A DNA stretch of 64,000 bases, from positions 13,484,447 to 13,548,446 of the forward strand of contig NC_134030.1 of NCBI RefSeq assembly GCF_964204645.1, given 5' to 3'. How positions within the stretch are numbered: position 1 is the first letter of the stretch; each line of letters begins with the position of its first letter. The notes under the pieces were generated by a model, which saw nothing but the letters and a program-made list of their open reading frames with translations, ran no database searches and was not told where the DNA came from. Below, piece after piece: positions 24,201 through 33,945 of the stretch. Source of the stretch: Tubulanus polymorphus (taxonomy: Eukaryota > Nemertea > Palaeonemertea > Tubulaniformes > Tubulanidae). Made by a program: the position numbers and the translations under genes.

Positions 24201-26240
24201 CTGTAGATGATAGTTATTTAAGTGAATACCAAAAGAAAATAAAACCGAAAGATCATGTTTTTACAGAAAAATTAATACTTACTCAAAATAATAAATACAA
24301 TTATATTGTTCATTATAGAATGTTAAAATTTTATCTAAAACAAGGAATGAAATTAAAGAAAGTACATAGATATATTGAATTTAATCAATCGAAGTGGTTA
24401 GAAAAATATATAGATTTCAATACTCAACAGAGAACCATATCAAAAACAGATTTTGAAAAAGATTTTTTCAAATTGATGAACAATAGTTTTTATGGAAAAA
24501 CATGTGAAAATATTAGAAATAGAAATGATATTGAATTAGTAAATAATTCTGAAAGATTAAGACATTTACAATCAAGTCCTAGACATTTAGGAAATAAAAG
24601 GTTTGAAGATTATTTAACCGCGGTAAAATTAAAAAGAACGTCCATGAAATTTAATAAACCAATATTTATAGGTTCAACTGTTTTAGAAATATCAAAATTA
24701 TTAATGTATGATTTTTATTATAATGTTTTGCAACCACTTTTTGGGGAAAAGCATATTGAAATATTATATTTTGATTCTGTAACAGCTGACACCCCAATAT
24801 TATTAAAATGTAATAATAAAATATTGGTAAGAAGAATTTCAGAAATAATTCCAAAACAAAATGAATGTTATATTTGATGGATGGAAAAAATTAAAGAATA
24901 TTATTAGACATAAAACAAATAAGAAAATCTATAGAGTTAGAACTAAATTAGGATTTGTAGATGTTACAGAAGATCATAGTTTAATTAAACGAAATGGTGA
25001 TGAAATAAAACCAACTGATATAAAAATTGGAGATGAATTATTACATAAAAGATTTTTCCAAAGAATGAATCATATGTCATTTGATGAAATAATTGATAAT
25101 ATTTATAATATAGAACCCGAAACATTGGAAGAAAAAGAATATTTTATCAAAGGATTTTTCATGGGTGATGGTTCAGCAGGTGTGTATAATTATGTTTGGG
25201 GTAATAAATATTGTTGGTATTTATGCAATCAAGACTTAAAATTATTAGAAAGAATTAAGAAATTCTGTGAAGAAGTTTATTCATATAAAACATTTAGAAT
25301 CATGGATCATATGAAATCATCCGCGGTTTATAGAATATTTGTAAATAATCCTAAAGATTTTGCTACAAAATATAATGATGAATTCTATATTCATGCAATA
25401 GTGAAAAGTAATACTTCAACTAAAGACAAGATAGTTCCAGATTATGTATTGAATGCAAAAAATAATTTAAGAAAGTGGTTCTTCATTGGATTCTATGCCG
25501 CAGATCGTTCAAAAAGGTTCCAAAACCGCAAAACAATATCCTTTGCTCAAAAAGGAAAAGTTGCTATATCAGGATTGAATATATTATGCAGTTCATTAGG
25601 ATTTAATATGAATATAGAATTAATCAAATCTAAACCAAATTGTTTTAATTTAAGGCATGTAGAAAAAGAATTAACAGAAGAAGTTAAAGATTTATTTGAA
25701 ATATATAACCCAACTGACTATGTTTATGATTTATCAACAGATGACGGAACATTCAATTCTGGGTTCCCATTAATCCAAAAAAATACCGACAGTTACATAC
25801 TAAAAATCAAGACAAATGATATAACAAAAGACTTAAAAACATTAAAACATTATTTTGATTTTAGCAATTATCCCAAAGATCATGAACTATTTAGCAATGA
25901 TAATAAAAAGATTCCTGGTAAGTTTAAAGATGAATTAGGAGGTGATGAAATGATTGAATTTGTTGGGATAAGAAGTAAAATGTATAGTTACAGAACAAAA
26001 GATCATGAAGCTAAAAAGTTAAAAGGAATAACAAAACATGTGGTTGATAAACATATAGAATTTCAAGATTATATAAAGTGTTTATATAACTCAATTGTAA
26101 TGAAACACAAAATGAATTGTTTAAGATCAGAAGATCACGAGATGTACATTGATGAAGTTGAAAAAACTAGTTTAAATCCATTTGATGATAAAAGGCATAT
26201 TTCAGATGATGGTATAAAAACATTACCTTATGGCTATTAA
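21234..26240 (+). pseudogene. polB: Protein-primed DNA polymerase B with intein
   Basis: N-terminal C2H2 fingers (YCQYCKKYI...H, CEVCNEFI...H) are followed by the Polinton-type NKCFLWSIICCLHP block. The exonuclease has IYGDFESL (Exo I) and FHNLSGYDTHL (Exo II), with an HNH-like zinc segment (CCYCEKRF...RDHNH) between them. The polymerase has DANNLYGWAM (motif A), KLMNNSFYGKT (motif B), and YFD/TDSY (motif C) split by an intein. The C-terminus, ending ISDDGIKTLPYGY, is complete. Breaks are a frameshift at ~23730, an in-frame TAA at 23798-23800, and a frameshift at ~24870 inside the intein, so the gene is inactive as read. It would replicate the element from protein-primed ends. The start ATG lies in the terminal repeat after TATAA. 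The gene is convergent with the zinc-finger/VLTF3-like gene, overlapping it by 4 bp. Confidence 0.95.
24776..25784 (+). other. LAGLIDADG intein in the polB active-site motif
   Basis: Between Asp of YFD (24773-24775) and Thr of TDSY (25785) sits ~336 codons. The insert begins SVTADTPILLKC (splicing block A, with Ser as first residue). It contains VDVTEDHSLI (block B, T-x-x-H), two LAGLIDADG-type helices (KGFFMGDGSAG near 25150, FIGFYAADRSK near 25490), and YVYDLSTDDGTFNSGF (block F), and ends in LIQKN before +1 Thr. Terminal Asn and +1 Thr fit inteins. Lys replaces the usual penultimate His. A frameshift at ~24870 breaks this copy. Inteins at this YxDTDS site are known in archaeal and giant-virus B-family polymerases. 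Confidence 0.9.
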
Positions 26241-27010
26241 AACATAAAATCAATATCATCAAACTCGAAATCACTATTGTCTTCTTCATTTTCATATAAT
26301 TGTTTAGGTTCTTCTTCTATTCCATTTTTTTCATTTAAATAAAGTTCTATCTTGTTCCACATTTCATCTCGCTCTCTTTGTTTCTTTTTGTTTGTTAATT
26401 CATCAAATAGAATTATAATATCAAGGTTTAAATAATTTACAATCTTATTTAAAAAGAATTCATAATTTATTGAATCTGTTATTCTATTTTCTAAATGATA
26501 CATTAATATTTGTTTGAATATTTTTTTTATATTTTCTATATCTTTTTCTGTTAATTTAGGTTTTTCATAATAATCGTTAAATAATAAATATAAATACATT
26601 TTCTTTTGTTTTGTGTTAAATGTTGATGGAATAATTGTTTTTATAATATCTTTTTTAGTTATTTCACCATTTTCATTTTCTATTATTTTCATTTCTTCAA
26701 GCCATTGCATATATTCTGGTGTATGATCTTCTATAGAAAATGTTTTAAAAATTTCATCAAGATAATTTAATTTTGGATCTATGAGAAAATCTCTAGTTTT
26801 TTCTTCACCCCATAAATTCCTTTGCCATCCACAATCAACACAAAATAACACAGGACCTTCTTGTCTTAAGGTCGTATAATAACATTGTGGGCATTTTTGT
26901 TTATAAATTATTGGTAATAGATCTTCATTAAGCTCTTGGTATTTTCTTACGTTTTCTTTATGTTTTATTGTTCTATTATGTAGATTTGAATTACTTGATG
27001 TAATAATCAA
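26237..27010 (-). CDS. Zinc-ribbon protein with VLTF3-like C-terminus
   Basis: About 257 residues. A zinc ribbon (CPQCYYTTLRQEGPVLFCVDC) is followed by an all-helical region with YYEKPKLTEKDIENIKKIF, then HLENRITDSINYEFFLNKIV and RERDEMWNKI. The order YYE, R...N..F, K, then D.xW-K-I with these spacings fits the poxvirus late transcription factor 3 (VLTF3) family of nucleocytoplasmic large DNA viruses. The tail is acidic. The frame is open upstream of 27010, encoding one more C2H2-like finger (YYCKYCKL...H), and has no good ATG there. It therefore probably continues the zinc-finger frame at 27043-27532 through a frameshift near 27045. A role in transcribing the element's genes is inferred from the family and from the TAAATG starts. 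It overlaps the polB end by 4 bp. Confidence 0.6.
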   Translation of the reverse strand: MIITSSNSNLHNRTIKHKENVRKYQELNEDLLPIIYKQKCPQCYYTTLRQEGPVLFCVDCGWQRNLWGEEKTRDFLIDPKLNYLDEIFKTFSIEDHTPEYMQWLEEMKIIENENGEITKKDIIKTIIPSTFNTKQKKMYLYLLFNDYYEKPKLTEKDIENIKKIFKQILMYHLENRITDSINYEFFLNKIVNYLNLDIIILFDELTNKKKQRERDEMWNKIELYLNEKNGIEEEPKQLYENEEDNSDFEFDDIDFMF

Positions 27011-27042
27011 TTTACAATATTTACAATAATATGTTTTTCTTG

Positions 27043-27532
27043 TTAATTCATTATATTGTTTTCTAACTTTTCAACTGTTTCTTCATTATCTGGTAACGTT
27101 TTTTCATATTTTATTTTTTCTAATATATTATTTTTTCTTTCATTGAATTCAGTTTCAAATTTATTAGAAATTTTATCTATATGTACTTTACGAAATTGAT
27201 GATTCTCCCAATCTTCTATATTTTCGGGGTTATATTTTATTTGACAAGGCTCACAGAAATGATCTTTTATTTTATCCTTATCATAGAATAAGAAAGGTCT
27301 TTTCCAAATAATTTCAGGTTCAACTTCAACAGAATTATTATCAACATTAGCCATTGCACCATTAATTCTACACTTCTCTGAATGTTTTTTAACATAATTT
27401 CTTGAGAATAATTTATTACAATTTGGGCAGTTTAGTTTAGGGGGTTTATAATTTTCTTCATGTTTTTTCATATGTCGAGCCATATTACTTTTACTTCGAA
27501 GTTCACCACAAATTTCACATGCTATCTTCCAT
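27043..27532 (-). pseudogene. C2H2 zinc-finger protein, N-part of the VLTF3-like gene
   Basis: Three to four CxxC..H..H/C units are visible: CEICGELRSKSNMARHMKKH, CPNCNKLFSRNYVKKHSEKC and CEPCQIKY..H..H. The best start by context is the ATG at 27532 (TTAATAAATGG, matching the element's start signal), but it needs a one-base shift within the first codons to reach the finger frame, so the 5' end is damaged. The frame stops at 27043, exactly where the - strand frame of the VLTF3-like region opens. One gene of about 430 codons with two frameshifts is the simplest reading; two adjacent genes remain possible. It is divergent from the penton gene at 27601. Confidence 0.55.
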
Positions 27533-27600
27533 TTATTAAGGAAAAATTTTATTAAAATTAATTTTTAGTGATGAGCGGTAATTTTTTTATGTTATAAATA

Positions 27601-28356
27601 ATGGTAGAATTAAAAGAATACAGAATATTTGTTGATTCTAGAAAACTTACAAATTATAAATCACATTATTTACTAGTACAATTAGATAGAGAATTCAAGA
27701 ATTGTGTAGATTTAAAATTAGTTAATATAAGTTTATGTAATTCTTTTCATAATATATCGAATAAAAGTCTTGATCATTTAGCTTTTAAAATTCATGTTAG
27801 AAATTTGAATAAATGGTTTCATCTTTATCTAAAACCAGGATTATATAATTTAGAAACATTAGCGCAAGAAATTAATAGAAGAGCTCGTTTAAAAATGGGT
27901 GCAGCTGCTAGATTTGAAATTAAATTTATCAAAAGTGATAGTTCGAATAAAATAAGAATAAAGTTAACTAATGAACAACATAGATTTCTAGTAAGAAAAC
28001 CTTTAGCTAAACTGTTTGGAATTCTCCCGGATAGAGATTATTCAAGTATCGAAACTTATACAAATTTAATGACTTTTACACATTTTTATATTTATTGTAA
28101 TTTAATCAATCCTACAAAAACATTTGAAGCAACTAAAGATACAACATGTAATTCTAGTATAGTAAATATTTTACCATTAAAAAATGTTAAACAATTTGGA
28201 ACGCAAATAAATTATAATTTAGCTGAATGTGATTTCAAACCTTGTATTCCTCAATTTAATAATTTTAAATTAGAAATAAGAAATCATAATGGATACTTAA
28301 TTGATTTGAATAACTTTCCTGTAATTTATGAATTAGTTATAAGATGTAAAGAGTAA
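27601..28356 (+). CDS. Minor capsid (penton-type) protein, single jelly roll
   Basis: 251 residues, intact. It starts MVELKEYRIFVDSRKL and ends with IDLNNFPVIYELVIRCKE. This ends-with-strands layout, the FYIYCNLI strand, and position upstream of the membrane-protein cluster are typical of the Polinton minor capsid protein, which forms capsid vertices as adenovirus penton base does. P2 carries a homologue (43717-44471) about 80% alike that is broken by a frameshift. The start is preceded by a T-run and TTATAAATA. The fold is inferred from family likeness, not from a catalytic motif. Confidence 0.75.
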   Translation: MVELKEYRIFVDSRKLTNYKSHYLLVQLDREFKNCVDLKLVNISLCNSFHNISNKSLDHLAFKIHVRNLNKWFHLYLKPGLYNLETLAQEINRRARLKMGAAARFEIKFIKSDSSNKIRIKLTNEQHRFLVRKPLAKLFGILPDRDYSSIETYTNLMTFTHFYIYCNLINPTKTFEATKDTTCNSSIVNILPLKNVKQFGTQINYNLAECDFKPCIPQFNNFKLEIRNHNGYLIDLNNFPVIYELVIRCKE

Positions 28357-28372
28357 TTTTTCGCCTATATAA

Positions 28373-28726
28373 ATGAATATAACTGTTGGACCGAGTATAT
28401 GTTTTGGGTTTGATTTTAAACGTGAGAAAGAAATAAAATTTAACATGAATGATGTAATTACACATATCAAAAATATTGCATTTTCTAATGAAACAACATT
28501 TGAGTATGAAACAACAATAGATAAAGAAACTTTAAATGTAGAAAAGATTACTAATTTAATTAGAGAATCTTTAAGATTTTATGAATTAGATGAAGATTTT
28601 ATCATCGATGATATTAAAAAAATAATAATTGAAATATATACAAATGAAACTAGTAATAAAATAAATGTTGAATTAATCATCACTAAGATAACAAAATATT
28701 TTGAAGATAGTAATTTTTTTGATTAA
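28373..28726 (+). CDS. Conserved 117-residue Polinton protein, function unknown
   Basis: Starts MNITVGPSICFGFDFK, is charged and mostly helical (IRESLRFYELDEDFIIDD), and lacks a membrane segment or metal motif. The start is in CCTATATAAATG, 17 bp after the penton stop. P2 has the same gene at 44488-44845, broken by an indel in an A-run. Conservation of length and sequence in two copies shows it is a real gene. I do not recognise a family. Confidence 0.65.
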   Translation: MNITVGPSICFGFDFKREKEIKFNMNDVITHIKNIAFSNETTFEYETTIDKETLNVEKITNLIRESLRFYELDEDFIIDDIKKIIIEIYTNETSNKINVELIITKITKYFEDSNFFD

Positions 28727-28729
28727 TAA

Positions 28730-28951
28730 ATGAGTGATAATAAGTGGATAATAACTGGATTATATAATGGCGCATTACTATCAGTTGGAACTGTTGGTAA
28801 TTCAATGGTATTAAAAAAAGTATTCAAAATGGGAAGTGTTAATGTTGATAGATTTGATATCAATGATATTTTGAAATTAACGTTAGCAGTTACTTTATCT
28901 AATTTAACAATTGATTATTTGGAAAAACAAAAATATATTCCTCCCATATAA
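28730..28951 (+). CDS. Small hydrophobic protein, 73 residues
   Basis: MSDNKWIITGLYNGALLSVG opens with one moderately hydrophobic, glycine-rich helix. A second (NDILKLTLAVTLSNLTIDYL) follows the conserved VDRFDINDIL. It begins 3 bp after the previous stop in GATTAATAAATG. Small two-helix proteins of this size are common beside capsid genes in Polintons and adintoviruses, and a virion-membrane or capsid-cementing role is only a guess. The P2 version (44846-45040) has an internal deletion. Confidence 0.6.
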   Translation: MSDNKWIITGLYNGALLSVGTVGNSMVLKKVFKMGSVNVDRFDINDILKLTLAVTLSNLTIDYLEKQKYIPPI

Positions 28952-28975
28952 ATGCATAATTTTTTTGCTAAATAA

Positions 28976-29398
28976 ATGGCTTCTGCAATTATAACTATTA
29001 TAGGATCGGCAATTGTTAACGCTTTAGCATTTACTGGTGGTGGTTATTTATTTAAACATATTGATAAAAATAGTTCATTAGGAGAACAAAGAAGACATAA
29101 CTTAGCGTTAGAGAAATACAATAAAGCTGCAGAAGAATATAGAGAAAAGAGACAAAACTATATGGATTACATCAATAAAGAATTATATGATCAGAAGATT
29201 TCACATAGAGATTTTCAATCAGTTGATGATGCAATGAGTTTATATAACGCAGTAACAAATAAAGAAAAATTACATCTATACAAACCTAAATTACCAGATT
29301 ATTATACCCCAAGTAAAGAACAACAGAAATATGAAATAATTTGGATTTTAGGTGGAACAGTTATTGTTATATTTGTTGCTTATAAGTTTACTAATTAG
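28976..29398 (+). CDS. Conserved two-TM protein with coiled coil, 140 residues
   Basis: An N-terminal glycine-rich membrane segment (AIITIIGSAIVNALAFTGGG) is followed by a long charged helix (RRHNLALEKYNKAAEEYREK), the conserved DFQSVDDAMSLY, and a C-terminal membrane helix (IIWILGGTVIVIFVAYKF). P2 has an intact copy (45065-45487) with only a handful of changes, so it is the best conserved small gene here. The start follows a T-run and CTAAATAAATG. The same architecture recurs in animal Polintons; the function is unknown. Confidence 0.7.
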   Translation: MASAIITIIGSAIVNALAFTGGGYLFKHIDKNSSLGEQRRHNLALEKYNKAAEEYREKRQNYMDYINKELYDQKISHRDFQSVDDAMSLYNAVTNKEKLHLYKPKLPDYYTPSKEQQKYEIIWILGGTVIVIFVAYKFTN

Positions 29399-29417
29399 TA
29401 ATTTTTATTCTAAATAA

Positions 29418-29852
29418 ATGGAAGATAAAGTTGATAGCATTGATATTATTCCTCATGATATAAATAAAACTAAATTAAAAACATATTTAGAAAAACAAAT
29501 ATTAGAATTTGAAAGTGACTTAAAGATAAAAAAGAAAAAATATTTAAAAAGTAAAATTATATATTATTTGATTATAAGTGGTTCGGTTACAATTAGTTCT
29601 GTAATAACATTTTTAGCAATATTCAGCCCATTAACACCTTTAGCTATTTCAATTGGTGTATTAGGATTAAGTTCAAGTGTTTTAACCGGTATAAGTTCAA
29701 AATTAAATATAAAAAGTAATAAAGAAAAAATTAAAACTAATATAAAAGAAATTAATAAATTAAAGAATACACTAGATTATATAATAAGTTTAAATGGCCA
29801 TATAACAGTTGAAGAACAAGATAAATTATTAAAAGAATTAATAAATTATTAA
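29418..29852 (+). CDS. Membrane-hairpin protein between coiled coils, 144 residues
   Basis: A lysine-rich helix (KTYLEKQILEFESDLK) leads into two closely spaced hydrophobic helices (IIYYLIISGSVTISSVI, then LAISIGVLGLSSSVL) and a second charged coil ending EEQDKLLKELINY. P2 keeps an intact, nearly identical copy (45507-45941). The start is in CTAAATAAATG. A hairpin flanked by coiled coils suggests a membrane-remodelling or scaffolding protein, but this is inference. Confidence 0.65.
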   Translation: MEDKVDSIDIIPHDINKTKLKTYLEKQILEFESDLKIKKKKYLKSKIIYYLIISGSVTISSVITFLAIFSPLTPLAISIGVLGLSSSVLTGISSKLNIKSNKEKIKTNIKEINKLKNTLDYIISLNGHITVEEQDKLLKELINY

Positions 29853-29868
29853 TTTTTTAGTTATATAA

Positions 29869-31170
29869 ATGGGGTTTCCAAAAGCTTTCCAATATAATAA
29901 ATCAATTAAATATAATATTCCGGCAATAGATTTTAAGAAAAATATTACGTATAAAAATGTAGTTTTAAATTCATTAACTAATTTAGAAATTTATGTTACT
30001 GAATCACAGTTTTTTATTTCTAAAATGGAAAATATATTTAATACATATGAAGTTACTTTTACTCGAGATGAATATCATATATATAAAGTAAAATCTAATA
30101 TGAAATATTGGCAGAATCAATTAAATTTTGCTGTTTATTGTGCAACAACAGGATGTGGAATAAGTTGGAATGATAATTTAAATAACTTAGATAAAAATTT
30201 GAAGTATTCTGATTTAAAATTAATTCACACAATATTTAGATTTCACACATATTTTCAAATCAGAATTATATTAAATGAATTAGAATGTCCTTTACCCGGG
30301 TCTAAATATTTTAAAGAATTGGATAATAATATTAATATATCCAAGTTTTATAAAATATGTAATGAATTTAATATAAATATTAATTCCGATTTCAGAGCGC
30401 ATGGTAAATTGCAAGGTGTTGGTGAACAGTATGAAATAAAAAGAATTGATTATATGCATAGAATTGGAGCTTATCATAATTATAAAATTGATAATAATAA
30501 TGGTTGGGTTAATTTCATTTTAGAAAATGGTGAAGGTTTTACAAAATCAGGTATACAAAGAATAAATCAATCTATTAGAATTTATTTGATATGTATTTTA
30601 GGCGCTCAAGTTGAAACAAGATCCCCAATAATTGGAAATGATAACACTTCATTCGATGCGCAGAAACAGTTTAAAGTTTTATTTGAAGATTCAATTCATA
30701 ATGATAAAAATAGATCGATTCCAGAAAACATTATAAGATATCAAAATTATTTAGATAAATCTCATGTAAGACTTAATTATTGTATAGGCCCTAATCTATT
30801 AATTATTTCTAATGATTTAGTATTAAAGATGGGAAACATAATTGGTTATAATAATCTAATTAAAACTGCAACAATAAATAATTCATTTGGATTAAATGAT
30901 ATAAATAAAAAGATTATTACTGCTCCAAAATTAATGGAAGGTGAAAAAAATAAAAAACACATTCAATCAACTGAAACTAAAACTAATAATATTAAATTGG
31001 ATAATGATTCCAAAATAAAAGATTACAATACTACAGAAAATATTAAAACTGATAATATTCAACATGATATAATTAAAACTGATAATGATAATAAATCCCA
31101 TGAAAATACTAAATTAGCTATAACTTGTATAGGAATTGTAATCGGAGGAATATTATATTTTAAATTTTAA
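29869..31170 (+). CDS. Conserved 433-residue Polinton protein with C-terminal TM
   Basis: Intact. The core carries NMKYWQNQLNFAVYCATTG, GISWND, a serial IRIYLICILGAQVETRSPI block and GPNLLIISNDLVLKMGN. A low-complexity Lys/Asp/Thr-rich linker precedes a C-terminal membrane helix (LAITCIGIVIGGILYF). Proteins with the WQN-LNFAV-CAT-GCG-W block recur in animal Polintons and I know no assigned function. The C-terminal anchor suggests a virion or membrane surface protein. P2's homologue (45958-47325) is broken at several points. The start follows TTTTTTAGTTATATAAATG. Confidence 0.7.
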   Translation: MGFPKAFQYNKSIKYNIPAIDFKKNITYKNVVLNSLTNLEIYVTESQFFISKMENIFNTYEVTFTRDEYHIYKVKSNMKYWQNQLNFAVYCATTGCGISWNDNLNNLDKNLKYSDLKLIHTIFRFHTYFQIRIILNELECPLPGSKYFKELDNNINISKFYKICNEFNININSDFRAHGKLQGVGEQYEIKRIDYMHRIGAYHNYKIDNNNGWVNFILENGEGFTKSGIQRINQSIRIYLICILGAQVETRSPIIGNDNTSFDAQKQFKVLFEDSIHNDKNRSIPENIIRYQNYLDKSHVRLNYCIGPNLLIISNDLVLKMGNIIGYNNLIKTATINNSFGLNDINKKIITAPKLMEGEKNKKHIQSTETKTNNIKLDNDSKIKDYNTTENIKTDNIQHDIIKTDNDNKSHENTKLAITCIGIVIGGILYFKF

Positions 31171-31187
31171 TTTTTTTTATTATATAA

Positions 31188-32626
31188 ATGGATGTAGAAG
31201 GTGGAGAAGATATTGGAATGGATAATTTTGATGAACCTGACATAACTGATGAACAACCACCTGATTTTGATGAAACAAGTTTCAGTAACGAAAATGAAAC
31301 AGCATATAATTCTAATTTAGCAAGACCTGATACTAATGAATATGTTAATAAAGCACGTTCAAGATTGGACATTGAAAATGAAAATCCAGATTTAATGAAA
31401 AAAGAACTAGAATATGACGAATTAACAGATAAATTCAAACCAATATTAGAAAAATCTGGATTCAATATAACAAATAAAGGTGTGAATTATTTAGTAAAAG
31501 ATTTGAAATATTTAAATGGTGATTATTATTGGCATTTGAAAGATGACTATTATTTTAAGATTTCTTCTAATAAAAGTCTTGATAAAATAATAACAAAATC
31601 AACTTTTATTAAATTAGAACAATCTAGAATTAAGAAAATCAATAATGATGTTATAACTGTTGTTACAGAAGAAGAGATAAATCAAAATAGAAGAGAATTT
31701 AATCGAAGAAATAATGATTTTTTGAAGATAATTAATGAAAATTTTGAACCAGAAACAATTCCTAAAGAAGATAAAACTTCCAAAACTAGTACACCTAATT
31801 CAAGAGAAATTCAAACTAAAAAACTTTTACCGAAGGGATTACTTGATGCAACAGATCAACAATTAGAAGATTTAAATATATTTTCTGATAAAGCAATTAG
31901 AGAAATTATTAGTATAAGACTTGCATCTGATAAAATTGCGCATGATAAAAGTATAAGAGATTTTAAAATTAGAACTTGATAAAAGAATTAACTGGTAAAA
32001 ATAAAGAAATAGAACAATTAAAGTCTGATTTAGATCATCAAGTAATTGATGAAATAGAATATAAGCAAAAAGAATTACGTTTAGAAAAAGAAATAGATGA
32101 TTTAAAATATAACAAAGAATTACAAAAAGAAGAAAGAGATACATTGTTAAAATCATATGATTATAATATTAATAGATTAAAAGTTATTTTTAAAGATTTG
32201 TTGATTAAACCAAATCCTGAAATATCATTAAAAGACAGAATAAGATTATTATTTAAATTAGAAGGAATAACAATTCTTTCAATTCTAACAGCTGTAACTA
32301 TGTTATTTACAACAATTGGTTTAGCAATATCAAATGCTTTGAAATCTACTCCTACTCCCAATAAACCAGATAAACCTCCAGGCAATAATTCTATACAAGA
32401 TAAAGTTAAGGATGGTTTAAAAAAATTAGCAAAATATTTATGGGAACTATCTAAAAAATCTGCTGCAGCTTTACCAGGAGTTATTGCTTCAATTGTTGGT
32501 TTTATATTGAAATCTGCAGGAAACATTCTTAACTTTGCCGCTGAACATATTATTTTATTTTTAATTACAGTTGTAAGTGCTATTATTTTTGGGTTAGTAA
32601 ACATGATATCAAAAAATATCAAGTAA
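31188..32626 (+). pseudogene. Large conserved protein: acidic N-terminus, coiled coil, membrane C-terminus
   Basis: The first frame (263 residues) starts MDVEGGEDIGMDNFDEPD and ends at 31979. The second frame (from ~31976) continues the coiled coil (KELQKEERDTLLKSYDY) and ends with several hydrophobic segments (SILTAVTMLFTTIGLAIS, KSAAALPGVIASIVGFIL, HIILFLITVVSAIIFGLV). The P2 copy (47342 onward) reads straight through the P1 break, which shows that P1 has a small frameshift there and that this is one gene of ~475 codons. The alanine-rich AALPG helix pair recurs in Polintons. The function is unknown; a membrane-active structural protein is plausible. Confidence 0.65.
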
Positions 32627-32667
32627 ACCATGATAAAAAATAAATAATTAATTTTTTTGTTAAATAA

Positions 32668-33915
32668 ATGAGTGGGAGTTATATAAGTCCTTCTAAGATT
32701 TCTAGAATATCTAATGCTATTAAAGCAGAAAGATCACATCATATAATTACTCATAACCCTTCAAATATTAATCTCGATGAAACTTTATATGTTAGAATTC
32801 CTAGATTAACACAAAATACTTTTTATGTTCCAAACAGTATTTATTTATCAGCTGATATAAAAGTAACTGGCCATGATAACAATTATGTTGTTGATAATGT
32901 TGGGAGATATTTGATTAAAAAATTAATTATAAAGATTGGTCCAGAAACAGTTTTCTCATTAGATGATTATAATTTATTTATGCATTATAAAGATTTATGG
33001 TTAACTAAAGAAAATAGAAATAATATGATATTCCAAGGTATTCAATCGGTAAACCAAAATAAATTAAGATCTGAAGCCAATAATGCAGTAGTAGCTAATG
33101 ACGTAGATAATTTGATTAAAAAGATTTATGGAAGCAAATATAAAATTCCATTAGATTTTGAATTGATAAATAATAATGCACCTTTATATAAATACGCAAT
33201 TCAAGAAGATATTATATTTGAGATAACATTTGCTCCTGTAAATGAAATTGTATTATCTAGCGTTGTTAAAGATATGGGTTATAGATTATCGAATATATGT
33301 TTAGAATATAACACAGTAACTAATGAAAATATTGCTAGCACAATTCAAACTCAATACAATCAAGGATTTTCATTATTATATGATTATATTGATAAATTTA
33401 AAACTGTAACTATTAATGCAAATGATGAAATAATTAATGAGAATATTAACTTTCCTAGAAGATCTATTAAAGGTATATTAATATTTTTTACCATTGCAAC
33501 ATATTCTAATGGCGCAATAAATGTTGATAATTATTATAATCCTGAAATAACAAAAGTAGAAATAACTATCGAAGGAATAGCGAATAAAATATTTTGCCAA
33601 GGAATGAGAATGATTGATCAATGGCCAGAAATTAGAAAACATTTTATGAACGAAAAAGTGAAATCATCTGAAAATTGTAATATTAATCAAATTGATTATT
33701 ATACTGGTAATAAATATGCATTATGGTTAGATTTTAGAACAACAGAGGATAATTCATTACATGGTTCTGGAAAAAAACTACAGAACACTAAAGATGGAAT
33801 ACAATTATTCATGAAAAAGAAAAAAGGAATCAAAAATTTTAAAATGCACATTTATATTATATCTGACGCGCAATTAAATATTGTAAATTCACAATTAGAT
33901 AGTATTCAATATTAG
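32668..33915 (+). CDS. Major capsid protein, double jelly roll
   Basis: 415 residues, intact. Typical Polinton/adintovirus hexon-like features are NSIYLSADIKVTG early, VDNVGRYLIKKLIIKIG, FMHYKDLWLTK between the two barrels, and near the end YALWLDFRTTEDNSLHGSGK, a strongly conserved block, followed by FKMHIYIISDAQLNI. It would build the pseudo-hexagonal capsid lattice. The start follows TTTTTTTGTTAAATAAATG. P2's copy (48793-49833) lost about 70 residues and has stops in the first third but keeps the second barrel almost unchanged. Confidence 0.88.
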   Translation: MSGSYISPSKISRISNAIKAERSHHIITHNPSNINLDETLYVRIPRLTQNTFYVPNSIYLSADIKVTGHDNNYVVDNVGRYLIKKLIIKIGPETVFSLDDYNLFMHYKDLWLTKENRNNMIFQGIQSVNQNKLRSEANNAVVANDVDNLIKKIYGSKYKIPLDFELINNNAPLYKYAIQEDIIFEITFAPVNEIVLSSVVKDMGYRLSNICLEYNTVTNENIASTIQTQYNQGFSLLYDYIDKFKTVTINANDEIINENINFPRRSIKGILIFFTIATYSNGAINVDNYYNPEITKVEITIEGIANKIFCQGMRMIDQWPEIRKHFMNEKVKSSENCNINQIDYYTGNKYALWLDFRTTEDNSLHGSGKKLQNTKDGIQLFMKKKKGIKNFKMHIYIISDAQLNIVNSQLDSIQY

Positions 33916-33945
33916 AAATATAAAGTTAAAATTAAGGATATATAA

